Assembly: GCF_030463565.1 (NCBI RefSeq)
Contig: NC_134644.1
Location: 125,985,388 to 126,049,387, forward strand
Length of the DNA: 64,000 bases
Reading direction: 5' to 3'
DNA from: Pelecanus crispus
Taxonomy: Eukaryota; Chordata; Aves; Pelecaniformes; Pelecanidae
Both the position numbers and the translations under genes were made by a program. Shown in pieces: positions 37,801 to 52,800 of the stretch; position 1 is the stretch's first letter, and the number at the start of each line of letters is the position of its first letter. A model generated the notes under the pieces. It was not told where the DNA came from. It was given only the letters and a program-made list of their open reading frames with translations, and made no database searches.

Positions 37801-40800
37801 ACTACATCTTGGAAGGATTTATACTTTCAGCACCTTTTAAATGTTAGAATTGAAAAAACAAACCTTATACAGCGTTCTGACAGCATATGATTTGAAACTC
37901 TGAAGTTGATTCAGTTCATTATAGTAAATGACAGTATTTGGGCTTACTAGTAAAGACCATCAACTGAACTGACATTTATTAAAAGGACTTCTAGTAGTGT
38001 GATTGGAATAATTAACTGTAAACTTAATTTATACCTCTTCCACTCTTTAGCACTACTGCTATATTCAGTGGGAACGGCTATATCCAGTGAGAAGTAAAAT
38101 CCATTTAGTCTGCTGCCCTGCTTAGTGGCAATGATTAGTGACCACATGTTTTAAAGGGCGAAAGCAATCATTTGTTAAAAATATGTACAAGATAGACACT
38201 GATGTACATAATGATTGCTTTATGATGAGGTATATGAAACTACATGCACCATCTAAAATGTTTTTTCAATTTGCCCAATATAAACCTTGAAACTCTGAGA
38301 TGTCTTTGCTCTCACACTTTGCTCTTGTCCCTTTCATTAGTGAATGTTTGTCTGAACACTTCAGAATCAGACCCTTTTCAGGCTAATTCATGACAACATA
38401 GCAGCAAATATATGTGCTGCTCTTGTTGCCGTCATCTAGCACCTACCAGGAAACCACCATCAGCTATAACTTTTTAAATCAGCAAATTTTAGGAACCAGT
38501 GATTGCTTTGGTAATAAATTGTTTATCTACTTCTGCCAAAATTATAAAAATTAACATAATATATTAAAGGAGATAGTAATGTTTTCTTTCACCCAGCTCA
38601 GCTTTACCAAATATGTGCTGGCTGACAGCAGTACTAAGAAAAAATCTGCCAGGGTTTTTTTAGTCAGCCTCTAATCAATTTTAGGTAAAGTTTCAGTTTT
38701 CCAGTTCTCCACCATAATGGCAGCCTAAGAAAAGTCGTGTTTTTCTTCGGAGGATTAGCCACTTCATTCTTAAATTCCTTATGAATTATGAATGTATACC
38801 TCCTTTTCCTGAGGTTCTGATGCAATGCATTACATGGGTTTTTGTTCTCCCACCTAATCTTCTTACATCATAATTTCAGACAGCAGCTGATGACCCAAGG
38901 ATGCTGGGGACAGATTCTTGTTTATGCTTTAAAGAGGCAGAATATAGTATCCTTATCCTTGCCTTTGTGATGCCAACAGCTCCACCTTCTTAACTTTTGC
39001 AAACTGTTTCAAACCCAGGACAGTTAAGGTAAAGAGGAACAGCTAAAGTATTCTTTATTTCTGGCACACTCCTGATCTCCTGTACAGCAAATGAAACTAC
39101 GGAACCGCTAGAGATCATCAGGGCTACCTAGTTAGCCCCACCGACTACATTCCAAACATATATTCATCCAATCTATTCTTACAGTCCACTCAAGGGGAGA
39201 GGTCACAAAGTCTCCTCTGGCAACCTACAGCTAAGTAAGGAGGAGGAAGTCTTAACATACCATTGTGTCGACTTATCTTCCACATGGAAGCCATGTCACG
39301 GTCAGTTATGCGGAACACGAAGGGTGCGCTGTAAGGAGACTCATCACCATCCTGTGCAGTAAGGCAGATCGGTTTTCTGTCTCTGCACATTATATAGTCA
39401 GTTTTAATGATTCGTGGGTAATTCTTGTTCCCAGGCCGGATGACAACCTGAATTGTTCCAGTGCCTGTTTTGCCATCTATAAGATAAAAATAACTACTTT
39501 TAGCACTTACTTCTAACATTCACATACTTATTTCTAGTCCAAACTTTCACAGTGAAATATCAACTGTAATATCCAGGTTTAGAAGTACAGTGGAAAACAG
39601 CTGCTGATTTAGCCAAAAAGAGAGAGGGACGCCTCACAGCTCTCCCTTGGCTACTTCTCTTTGCTTGGCTGGTTGTAGAACAGATCAACAGCTCCCAACC
39701 CTCCACATTCTGAATGTGCAATGTATTTTGTTGAGTGTGTGTATCTGCGTGGAGACAAATACTGTTCTAACAGGAGGATGAGAGGAGAAAGAGCCCATAA
39801 ATCAGGGGTAAAGGATGCTAAGCCAAACTGAGAGTCAAAAGGAGAAAGTGAAGTTCTCCAGGCTTTTTACTTCTGGAAGGATAAAATAACTTCCACTGTC
39901 CCTACCCGCACTTCCCCTGGGAACACAAGCACCTTCAGAAACAGCAGGCTTCTTTCTGTCCTCTTCCCTCTGAGTCACCGGTAGCAGGATTCAGCAGTGA
40001 CACACACTATGTCTACATGCGAGAAGTGAATGAGGTCTCCCTCCTAATTTTATTTTTTCCAATACGGGAATGGTCAATGCTTGTATATGCATTCCAGTGA
40101 AATTACATCAAGTCTATTTTTTAAAACTTTCTCTAGAGATATCTGATTGCCGATGTATATGTCATGTTTACTTTATATGCAACAGAAGTTCTAAACAATT
40201 TAAATTCATATTATTTGCACTTAATTTTAATATGCAAGCTTTGGACAGTTAGAATTTTTAGCTGTAAAGCAACTTCCAAAGCTCTGCTCTTTATTCCCAC
40301 TGACGTTTAAGCACATAAGGGCTCAAACTAAATCCTGACATTTGGATTTAGAAAGGCAGTCCATTTTTCCTTTTTAATATAAGATACATATTTTAGAATT
40401 AAAAGTGTGACCTATAAGCCTAACATTTCTCTTTGATAATCCATTTGCTACATTTAGCATTTGGAAAGTGAAAGGTGTATTTAATCTTCTTGGCTAAATG
40501 ACGTTGAGGCAAAACTATGTCTTTTCCTACAATAAATGCATATACCTACATTAATCAGAAAGAACAGATGATCACTCACATTAAATCAGAAGCAAAACAT
40601 GGTTTAGAATGAGAATCTGAGTGTACAACCCTTCCTTTACAATCAGAGTAATTTGTAAGAGCTCATCACCTGAGCAACACATAGTGTGAACACTGTTACA
40701 GAACCTAGATGACTGAGAATAAGAGTGGAATCACATACAAAAATGAATACAGCTATTCCTAGAGGTCCTTTTAAATTAAGCATTTCCAAAAGCAAGACAA

Positions 40801-43800
40801 CCAAGAAATCAAACAGAGGAGGAAACAGTAAGAGTTGCAAGGTCAACAACTTTTTTCCAAAAAGTTCTCTCTACTTTCTCTGTTGCCAACTTCACGGCTG
40901 CCAGGTGCTATCACTTAAAAAAATAGTCAGGAAATAAAAGGAATACAATCCACAGGTAGATCTCTCAATTTAAACTCAACAACGGATTTTAAATGGGAGC
41001 AGATAACTTTTGAAAACATTGAGAATTTGCCCCTATTTCTTAAATGCTTTCCCTGCTCTATAATATTCCCTAAGCATTTGATAGACCTGTCCCAAAAACA
41101 AGACAATGGACTAGGTGGGCCTCTGGTCTGAACCAGTATAGCTGTCCCCACACTAAATTTGCACAAAGACCACAAAGAATACTGACAACATTTAGTACTC
41201 ACTTCTGTCTATTGCGAGGACTGTGATATTGCATTGACCTCGTTTCATTTCTGCTACATCTCGGTCCAAGACTTTAGTGGTTCTGACTTCACCCGATTTT
41301 TCATCTATGCTGATCCAATTACACTGGCCAGGTGCTATCCGGTAGCTGTCAAGAATAACTTATTTGTTTAGTTCAAGACCTCAAATATACATACACATGC
41401 ATATGTACATGCATACACATACATACATAGATGCATGTATTCATATACAGTCATGTGCGTGCGTGCACACACACACGTACATATATACAGCATCAACTAT
41501 TTCCCCCTTCCCAAGTCCCGCCCATGCTGTACTCCAAAGAAACTAGCAGATAACATTGCTTCATACCATATGCCTTCACTATTTCCAGTTTCTGGATCTT
41601 CTGCTAGGTATCTCCCAATATTCGTCCCAATCTCCTCGCATTCTTTAACGTCTAGGCGTAAGTGACAGGGTTTAAACACTGGCCCCTCATCCACATCCAG
41701 GACATGCACTGTAACAGAGCTGGTGCTCTGGGAAAGTTGTTGCGAATGTGGTGCCAGCATGTAGGGTGCCTCGTTCCTGGCTGTAATCACAATTATCCTT
41801 TGCTTGGCGCTTTCATAGTCCAGTCCCTGTAACAAAGGTGGGGTGTTGGTTTTTTCCTTCAAACCAATACAAAACTTGGCATTGTTTTCACTGCCCAATT
41901 ATTAAATAGATAAAACTGTACCACATTTATTTACAAAAGAAGCCAGATATCCTTCTGGAACATCCAGTTTAACACACAATAAAGGGACGTGTTTTTTTAA
42001 AAAAAGTGTTAAGCTCTAAGTTAGTCAAAGAAAAGAACCTGAGGAACTACCCCTAATAAGGTAAGCAGCACCACTGCAAAATTTTAGATGAATGCTCTGA
42101 TAATCCATTACTAATAGAACTGAGATAAGAATTAAATGCGGTGAGGGATTTTCTCCTCCCATATCTAGTTGGCCATTATTTTAGGTTACGTATATTTCCT
42201 TTCCAGCACAAGTCAATCACACTTCTTGCTAGCACCTATGTTTACTTCTTTGTAAGACTTCACCCATTGCAAAAATGTCTGAACTTGTGGGATCGATCAG
42301 TATCTACCATTTATTCTTCAGACACCTTCTCCAAGGTCATTGTATGCCTTTAATACAGCTATTTATATCCTAAAGTCATAATACTCTCTAGTCTACCACA
42401 GCATTACACTAAATATAAGAAATTTCAACTGGGTTAATATATCAGTTATTGCAGTTTTAACAGGTAATGAAAAAGAGGCATGAAGAGGCAAAGGCACATG
42501 CTGGTGTACACGTACAGTGATCCTTCTACCTCACATCTGTAAAGTACTGGGTATAACATGTAACTAAACTAACACATAGTCTTATCTGTAGGCAGAATCC
42601 CTCACACCCCAGAAAAGCAAACCTGAAGTCACTACCCTGCAAAATAAAACCTGGAGAGTTCTATGCTGAGTTAATAAGTTTAATCAACTCCCAGAGAGAA
42701 CAAGACTGGAGGAGGTGCTCATTCCTCCACTTCTTTGCCACCCTCCTATTTCTGTTAAAAACCCAGCCATGAAGCATTCCTCAGTTACATCCCTAAGTCT
42801 AAACAGCTCCAACTGTGGAACCAGGCAAAAACACCAAGCTCTCTGGAATGACAAACCAAAGGGAATTCTTTGAATTCTGCACACAAAACTGAGGAGTAGT
42901 CTGGAAGATGAGTTTTGCAGGTTAGGTACCACGCACAAGCCTCTTTTGCAATGCATTATGCAATCTGCTCTAGAAGAGAGCTGAGATCAGGAAGAAAGCA
43001 TGATTTGCCTGATAGTTACAGATATTATTAGAATAAAAATGAGTTCTAGATTATTGGTTTTAAAAGCAACACCTGAAGACACACAAATTTCCCTCTAGCA
43101 GTTCCATTTTCACTTACCTTAACAACACACAGTATTCCTTCATTTGTATTTTTGTCTGTTGTAATTTCAAAGGACCGATCATCATTTCCTCTTATAATTT
43201 CATACACTGCTCTTGAGCCAGGCAAACCAGGTTCATCAAGATCAACAACAGAGACTCTCAGTATTTCTACATTCACTCTGTTTTCCTCCACTCGCGCTTC
43301 ATACTTGAGAGTATCAAAAAAAAAAAAAAAAAGCAACTCAACTTAAATCAGAGAATACTGTTCCATGATGCAAGACTGAAGAACGCTCTATTTAAATAAG
43401 ACTACTTAAACCCAAGGGGTCAATTTACCAAGCTGCTGTAATGATTTGTTTTGTTTTCATCCATTAGTATATTTCCCCCACTCCTCCCTTACACCCTAAG
43501 TGAAACAGTAAACCTTTCCTGCCAGCATTGCTGAAATCTCAGCTCCTTCATACACTCAAACTATGACTGACATAGTTAAGCCTGGAATTTTCCTTCCAGG
43601 AAAGGTAAATTAGCACAGTTCCCCTCAGTTACATCAGCCATAGATGCTAATTTGCATGCAACATGATCAAGCTGAGCATTAGAAGAGGCACTGGGGTAAA
43701 TTAAAAAAAAAAAATACAAACAAACCACAAGAACTTGAAGAAAAGCCAAGAAAGGTGAAATACGTCTCTACTTGGATGGCGAAGGATGAAAGGATTTTTC

Positions 43801-46800
43801 TTATTTTTAAAGACCTATGTTATTCTGTACAAGCTCAAGAAGCACAGATAGGAGTGATTCTGAATTAGTATTACTGATGGTATTCTACAGTAGTGAGTGG
43901 AAAGGATAAGTTACATGTATTCCTCATGGATAATGAATTATTTTTCATAAATTTCATATTACAAAATCTCCTCTGGTATTTGAGCTGTATACATGGTTAT
44001 TGAGACATACTCTCTGTCCTGAATAATTCAAATGGCTGCAGTAAGCAAAGACTTAAGGTTGAGTGGTTTAAATAATACCTCTGTAGAAGAAAAAAAAAAA
44101 GTTGGAAAAGTATAGAAAATCTCAGTGAAAATCCTTGCACCTACTTCACTGACACTAACATTTTTATTTGCAATGCAGAAGTAGCCAAAAGCTGGTCTAA
44201 TGGTAACGAGGTCATGAGTGAATCTGTCCCCTCCCTGAAAATGGTTAAATTAGGGGATTTCTAACACTATGCATTGCAGCAGAAGTAAATGAATGAGTCA
44301 TGTCAGCTTTCTCCCAATGGACATAAGGCAAATGACTCAAAACAACTACTATACCAATAGGTCTAATTACCAAAGAGCACAACAACCAACAGGGCATTCT
44401 CAAATGTCTATATTGGCATTAACTGTCTCAGGGCATTAGATTTTATATTTGAGGGACTGCCCATCAGGAAATTAGAAAGGGGATAAAAATAGGGTTTTTT
44501 TTTTTACCTTTTTATAGACATTTCATTTATGAAGACTTACTTGCATCTGTTTAAAGGATGGTGCATTGTCATTTGTGTCTTCGATTTTAATGATAGCTGT
44601 TCCTGTAGTGCACAAACCAAAAGGCTGACCCGCCATATCTCTCACTTCAACTAACAAAGTGTAACTGGGTACCAGCTGAAAAGATGAATAAAAGCATACA
44701 GAAGTTTGACATACTCATTTTTTAATCACATAGTTACACACAAGAGTAGAACTAAATAAACTAAGTATTTTACTCCCATTCCCCAACTCTGCTCTAAATT
44801 CAGTGCTCCCCTACAAAATGAGGCAATTAGCTTTGGGGCTTCTTCCCTATAGTTCCAAAAGGAAAACAAGGGAAATACTTTTCAGTGGCTAAGCAGCACC
44901 AAGTTCAGCATCTGTTAGTAATGTGTAACTATATCTCATATCAAATAAAGCTTCTCACAACGTCAGCTTTATTTTCCAATACCTGAAGTTTTGGAAGATG
45001 CAAATTACGCACTTTCAACTGCTATATGTCTCCCCTTTGGAGTGGCAGAGTATTCCCTTAGGTTTCCAGCTGGTAAAGTGTTTCAGTGCATGTCTCTTAT
45101 TTCAGTGAAGATGACCACAAATGGTGCTGCAATCAGCCTTTGTTTGGGCTGTACATGACGGAATGAGTAAGTGCCCTCATCAGTTCCAAGGGGATCACTG
45201 ATAAGCAGTCCACTTAAATCCCTGACTTGAGTTACAATAGCAGGCGGCTTTTTTTAGCCTTATTAATACCTGAACAACACAGGGAAGGGGGACGGGGCAG
45301 GGGGGACTGGGCACAAAACGAGGGAGTTTGTACATCAAGACAGTAACTCCAGTTCTGAATGCCGGGAAGTAGCATTAGGTTTCTCAGGTGGAGGAAAGAA
45401 ATCTCCTATTCAACTTTGTAAGTTTATTTTTAAAAGATAGGTAGTGGACTTATTTTTCAAGCTTTCCTTCCCTCAGCAGTCACTGTGATTGTTTCCTTAG
45501 TAGACATGGTGATGCTCACAATCACTGTATTTTTCTCTTGCTAAAGAAGTTGAGCAGTGTACTTGCAAGTGCACAATTTTGCAACATGCTGCTAAGGCAG
45601 ATTTTCAGCCGTGAAGCGACGGAAGTATGCCAGAGTAAGATTCTTTTTATCCTCAAAAAAGATATGCCCGTAGCAGTGTTTTTTTCTAGAATGACTGTCT
45701 TATACTAGAAATATTATTCTGAAATACGCATGCCTCAGTTTTTCTAGCGTAAACAATCTCTCGCATGACATTTTATCAAAAAAAAACCCAAATAAACGAA
45801 AACTAAAACCTCGTGTACCTTATTTACTTGAAAGCTAGCTGACAAGAATAAAAGGTTTGCACTTTAAATTTAGGAAATGTTATATTACTGTTTAGGTATC
45901 AGGTATTGGAGATATTTCTGTTGAGTAGAGGATGACTGACTACTTCCAGAAAAGTTGGTCCATCTTCCCTGTAAAGAAGCAAGAAGCACCTCAATTGGAG
46001 CTTGATTAGGGGAAAACAGTGGCTCACGGGATACATGAACACAGAAAGAATAAAAATCCATAGGATTTTCAATCCATAGGTCCAATAAGAGAGTAGCAGG
46101 AGGACCCCTGCCAAGATTAGCTAGAATATGGTAGATCTATGCAGAAACTCTTCGGACCAATTACAGGTCTCTGGAAAGCTTTGGAAACTCCTTAGACAGG
46201 GAAACCCAAAAAGGGTAACAGAAATTATTTATCTGGTGATTCCCATGCCAGCAACTCAGAGGTAGGAAGCTATCTGTGTGCCCTAGATGATAGCTAAAGA
46301 TGCTTCAGGAAAGATCACCTCTCTATCCAGTTGCGGTGATGATACAGAAATGACACCTGTGTCACCATGTAAAGAAAATGCTGGGGGTACTGGTGGATTT
46401 TGTGACACAATGCGGTATTTCAAGGTAGTATGCAGAGTAAAAGGCTCATCTCTGTCCTCTGCAGTCATTTTTCCAATACCTATACCTGTGAACACAATAC
46501 AGCAATTTTTAGTTTCAGAAAAATCTGTAAATAATAAAAAATTATTTCAACAGGTATTTCTATTTTAGATACATGAAAAAAGCTATTTGGTCATTTAGCT
46601 CTAAATGAAAATAATACTGAAAACACAGTAAACAGTAATGAAAATACAGTCACAGTGTAAAATTGTCTATTTTAATCCTCTAGTTATTTTTTCTCCTTCT
46701 TAGATGAAGTTGTAATTATTGCAGGTGTCACAAAGTATAATCAAAAGAAATACGAAAAGTTTACATTTCAGTTAGTGGTTTTGACAGTGACTTCTAACTG

Positions 46801-49800
46801 AGCATCCCAAACACAACTGAAGAGGAGTTGACAGGGCGGATGAGGGGGAGGTTCAGTGCTTTCTGACATGTTTCAGACTTCAGTACTGCCTCTCAGGGAG
46901 TGCTGCTGTACTTCATCTCTAGTGACCGAGTGGGTTTGGAACTTCACTAAATCAGTAACTCACCCAGTAAGAACAGCTCAGAGAATGAAACGCAACTAGT
47001 GTTTTGGAGTGAAGACACTTTGCTTCCCTTTTTGTGAAGCAAGTTAGACTTTCCCCACTCTACACCCCTAGCCTAGGAAATGAGTGAGGAATGGCAAACC
47101 ATGGCTTTTGCATTCCTTATTCTCTGGGGTCCACCTTTCTCCCTGCTTTTGTCCTCTATTACATAGACAAGTGAAGTCAGTAATGGACAAATCCCTGCCT
47201 TCTTACAGGTATGGGCAGAAGCAAGACTTTCTCTGCCTCTCCCTACACCACCCCGCCCCCAAAAGAGTCCTGCCTTGGGTTATCAGCTCGGACAAACACT
47301 GTAAGCTTAATCAAAGGCATTTTACACCTTAGAACACCACTGATATAGATGCTTAGGAAGCTAATCTGTTAAAAACTGCTGTTCTAGCAATCAAAACATT
47401 TTATGGGAACAGGTGATTTTGGATAAAATGAAAAGAATAATGTTCTGAAGTTCTTACACCATTTTAAGAACACTGAATCGTCTCAGTTTTAAAAAACTTC
47501 TTTTTTACACAGCATTTTTCACTATGATTGAGATGGCATTTTGGAATTTCTAATCATTAAGAAATCTTGAGCTGGTCTTTGCAAATTCAGCCTTTGTTGT
47601 AAAGAAATACTCCTTAGGAAATCCCACTGAAATTGATTAAAAGGCAGGATTGCATCTAGTCAGACTGGTATGTAACTGAGCTGACTAGCGGTAACTGTGT
47701 TCACTGATTTAAAACAGTTCTTACCAGGTTTGGAATTTTCAGGAACAGAAAAATGAAAAACTTCCTGTGTAAAATATGGAGCATTATCATTATCATCCTC
47801 TATCTTGATTGTATGCACAAGTGGTACCTCTGGTGAATAACCATCTGGAGTGGTTGCAAAGCAAATGATCTGTAAGACATAAATTCAGTAGTTCGCTTCA
47901 TGCTTAAGCAACGTGAAGTATTATTACACTTTTAGTTCAGTGGAGGAGTCAATAAAATGAAATACAGCATGCCAAGCATACCAGGCTCTTCAGCCACATG
48001 GAAGGGGAAGTGACTGGTACCTTATGATGACAGCAACACAAAACCTTTAACTGCTTTCCAGTATTTCCTCTTTCTATTCCTTGCGCTACAAGTATTTGCA
48101 TCACTTACTTTGCGCCCACCCCCCCCAACTCTGGCAAACACTTTTTCCAAGTCTCTTGAACACATTTTTTCCAGGTGTCCATGAGGCTATCTCAGCCTTA
48201 CCAAAAATTTAGACGTAAATATTGCTATTTAGAACAAAATCAAGAACAACTATTTGCCCATTACAACATAATCTAATAAAATGCAATAACAGGTACTGAA
48301 AATTACCTATTTAGAAGCTGTTTGTTTCTACTAACTGCCTTCTTACACTTCTTAGCCAGTAGAGAGAGCAGTGTACCTTCTTAACAAAATACCAAAACTG
48401 AACAGCTTGAGAAAGAGAGGCTCAAGAAAACACAGTCATCTAGAGCTTCTCATGATTTTTGTTTTTATGCAGATCTTTTCAACCTTCCCTGAAAAACTCT
48501 GGATAACTTCAAACTCTTCCTGAAAGTGATGCAAATCCAATAGCTCGCTACATTTATGCTGCTTAGAGTCTAAGCAGTGAAAAGCAAAACTACTCTCAAG
48601 ATCTAGATGACCAGCTATTTCTTTATTTGTCTACAGCACCTCTACAACACCAAAGGTATTACTCAGAACAGACAGCTGATTCCAGATCTTGTCCACTTCC
48701 AGTTTCCCCTGTAACCTAGCTTTCAAAGTATGCATGACAGTAAAAGAAGATTTAGTTATATTTACACAATTTAGAACTATACCTGAAAGCTTGGATATTG
48801 TTCACGGTCTACTGCACGAGTAGCAAAGATATTTCCAGTTTCTCTTTCCATGTAAAACAAACCCTTTGGATCTTGATCAATTCCCGGTCCACTTGCAGAA
48901 TAATAAATGGTGTAGTTCTGAGCTGTGTCTGACTGGACCTATAAAGAACATGTTTTTAAGCCCAAGGAAAAACAGCAGCATAATTCTAGTATATTTTCCC
49001 CCTCTTCATCATCATATTTAGCACAAGCAGGAATTCTTCAAAAAAAACCAAAAACAAAACTTCATTTACTTCTACTTCTTTAGCAGCTTAAACTTCACAG
49101 AATAGGAGAACAGCTTGCTATGTAACTGCCTTCCTTTATAATGTGTGTACATGAGAAGGGGGAGTTAATTCAAATTCAGAAATGTTTAGGACTATTGAAC
49201 AATTAAAGAAATGACAGTGTGCCTAAAAAAAATTATTTTGAAATCTAATCTCTCTGGAATACTGAACATACGAGGCACATTCAGATACAGATGGCTTATT
49301 TCTGTCCCTGTTCAAGAGATTTTGGGTTTAGTGCACTCATTGAGAATGCGGTTTGCAACTAGAGAAGGAAAAAAAAAAAAGGAAGGAAAGAGAGAAGACC
49401 ACACAGAGTATAGTCCAGAGATATGCCAATTCAGATAGCCTCTCTGCATCTCTTTACAAGCACTAAGGAGGTAACATTAGCAGTTATCTATTTATAAGCA
49501 CTCTCCTCCCCAAATACCTTCCTTACCTACTGAACACCAGAAGTTAGGAAAGTAAGATTAGTAGAAGAATGATTGCTCTGCACAGACTCTGTTATTACAC
49601 TTGTCACTACACATCTGCTACCAGCTACTCTGTAATCTAGTGAAGGCTAGATGGATCTATGATAACTTTAGTTCTTGCATTTCTCTTTCACGCCTACGTG
49701 CTTTCTTACAGTAAGTACTTTTCCTAATAATGTAGGCCATACTTAAGTCTTCAATGCTACAGGTATACACCTCGAGCTCCAGAAAGGATGAAGACATGGA

Positions 49801-52800
49801 GGTAAGATTGCCCTCACTCTGTGTCTACAAAATCTTTTTCTAGGCAATGTTTTGTGGGGGTTGGTTTGTTGGGTTTTTTTTTAATTACACGTCACTGATT
49901 TCCAGGCCAAAAAGCTCTCTTCTGATAGTACGCCTCTCTCCTTTTTACAACTTTTGCACATTTTCAGTTCATCCCAACAACTACAATCACAAGTTATTTC
50001 AGCTACAAGATCGTAAGATACACAATGAACAGGACAGAACAAGACAGAGCAGGAATGGCATCAGTAGGGAATACAAGAGAGCTCAGCTTTGTTCTTCTTT
50101 TATCATAAAAGTCACATACAAAACCAGCTTGTGTCATAAAATTAGGATCCGTCTAAAATATACCTGCTGAATTTGTAGTGGAAAAGGTCCCAGCGAGTTC
50201 TCTAACATAACGGATGGAATTGGGCCCCACCTTCTTTTGGTTCGCTTGAGAACTGTATCTCTTGCATGTCTGGTCTTCTGTGTCTGGGTCTAGAAGACAA
50301 AAAGACAGGTAAGAAGATATCCATATATTCTTAACTGTGTATATTTTTGCTTAACTACTGTCCTGGTTTTCAATTTCTTTTTCCCGCTGCTCCAGTTTTC
50401 CCACTGACCATTTGTTTTTCGAAGGTCTTCATTTCTGGTTTTACCTGTGACAGTATTCCATGAGTTTTTTCATTTGCTGTAATACTTTCCACAAATAAAA
50501 TCTGCTTTGATTCCTTAAACATGGCTTTTAAGATTCTTGACACTCCTCATTAAGCACCTTGCTAGCATCTCCCATTTCATGAAGGAAGTCTGCTGACTTG
50601 AGCGACATAGTAGTCAACAACTGCTAAATAAAAATGCACTCTACACCAGAGTGCTTTACCTGATTATTTGAATTCCAAAATTCAACTACAGTTACCCAGC
50701 AAGAAGCTGTACTCTGCAAAACAGTATTTCAGATAAGTACAGTATCTTGAAATGAGAAGCTCACCCTTTTTTCTTCTTCCACCAAGCTAACATGTATTTT
50801 CTTTTGCACATGTTCTTGAATGTCTTTAAGTAATATGGTAAAAGTCTTTTTCTCAGCAGACAAAGAAACAGCAGATGTTGTGTACACAGAACCATCCTCC
50901 AGAATTTTGAAGTTCCCATCACTGGAACTGATAAAGTCTGCAGACTGCAGGCATTCTTTCAAATCAACTGTTAAGAAAAAATATTCAGACAATAACTCAA
51001 ACAGTGAAACAATAACATCCCTCACAAAACAAAAAAATGTTCCCTAAGTAAAAATTATATTTACTGACAGATGGAGTCTTCAAAAATTTGGTCATTTGGT
51101 ATTTAAGCATCACAAATATAGATTCTAGAACCCATCTATGCACTCAGATTTGACCAACTTTACATGAACTTGCACTCTTGTGTTCATAAGTGTTTCCTAA
51201 AGGACATGGGTGCTTCACAGATATCTTTCAACAAGACGCTATTACACTGGCAAAATTATTGAAGCATCAGAGACTAACTAATACATTTAAATGCAAAAAA
51301 CATTGTAGACACACTCAGTATTGGACCAGTAGCTATTACATTTGCCTTGTGCTCCATGCCCCACAAAATCGGTGAAGACGATTAATTAATGCAAATGCCC
51401 AATGGAGATACTACATCTTGGAAGTTTTGCCCTCAGGAGGAAAGCACTGACTTGTACTATGTGATTTAATAGTCCTGGGAGGACAAAGGTCTTTAAATTA
51501 TGAGGCAGACAGATGGGAGAGATAAAGACTAACTCTAGAACAAATGATTGGCAATTTTTTAACATATACATGATAGAATCCCATGCAGTTTATAGGAAGT
51601 AACAGGTAAGTTCAGCACACTTCTCAGGTATTTTTTACTGCATTTGCTATCACTTGTGGCTAAAATAAACTTTAATGCACTTCAATAAACTTGGTTCATC
51701 AGCGAGTAATTCACCACTACAGCTGGAGAAAAAGCAAAATCAGGATAATCGTAATGAACTGCAAGGGTAGGACCACAGGACTAGGCAAGAACGATTGGGC
51801 ATCCTGAAAAAGATGAAGGCCAGAGACCTAAACTCTACACAAATGACCGTTGCAGAGTACAAGAGGTGTCAGTGTCATATTCTCAAAATCAAAATTTTTC
51901 AGTACTCCTTCAATGATATCATAGTGGATAGAACCTTGCTCTATCAAAGCTGGCTGCAGAATTCCCAGAGCAGTGTAGATTCAAAATTTCATCCCGTATA
52001 TGTAAATGATATTTTCAATAAACTAAATTCCATTTCTCTTTCAAGAATGCAAGAACAGATGGGAAGCATAATTTTAAATATGACATGATTTCTTCCTTCC
52101 TCTTCTTAAGACTTTCTTTTAACTGCTCAATTAAACACTTCCTAGACTTTCTACAGCACTGCAGCAGTGACTCCTCTCCTTTGTCAATCTGTACAATGAA
52201 ATTTTAGTATTGAAGAAAATATCATTGCCTCACTCATACTGCTGTATATTACAGCACTGCATTTCCAAAAATACCAGACTGGAAATTTTGTTTCTGATGG
52301 TTATGTGAGTCAACATTATGCTCAGTTAGCCATAGCTTTGTGGGAACTTTTTTCTTTACAGCCTCTCATATATGTTGCATAAGTCAGAAATATAAGAAAC
52401 CTTAAAAGAATCAGGAAAATCCTGACTCATGTTATTCTCATGGTATCGTCCTTGTATCAATGCAAAATATATTATGCTTTCTCAATAAATGTTTCAGTAA
52501 TGTCATTCAAGCTATAAAGGTTTTGTTAACTGTTTCGAAAAAAAAGGTTTAAGTTCAATGTTACACAATGTCTTTCATAGCACTGTAATAACATGAAGTT
52601 TTGTTTTTATATAAATCAAGTTTATTTACATAGAGAAATGCTAAAGTCTCTTGAGAACATGCTAAAAACTTAAACAGCTGTAGCAACTTTACATTTTAAA
52701 ATTTAAGAGTAAGGTCAACGAACTTTCATTTTTAAAGTTAGATTTTCTGAGCACTTGTATTGTGATGAATTACCAATCCACTTTGCTTGTTCCTTCTGTA

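Noticed and set aside
45090-45250. Stop-free minus-strand stretch in DSC2 intron 7
   Set aside because: About 53 codons is within chance, it has no cadherin motif, and exons 7 and 8 join in phase without it.
46283-46318. Read-through past the exon 7 donor
   Set aside because: It continues only about ten codons to a stop, and the GAG|GTGATC donor gives the correct family sequence on joining to exon 8.
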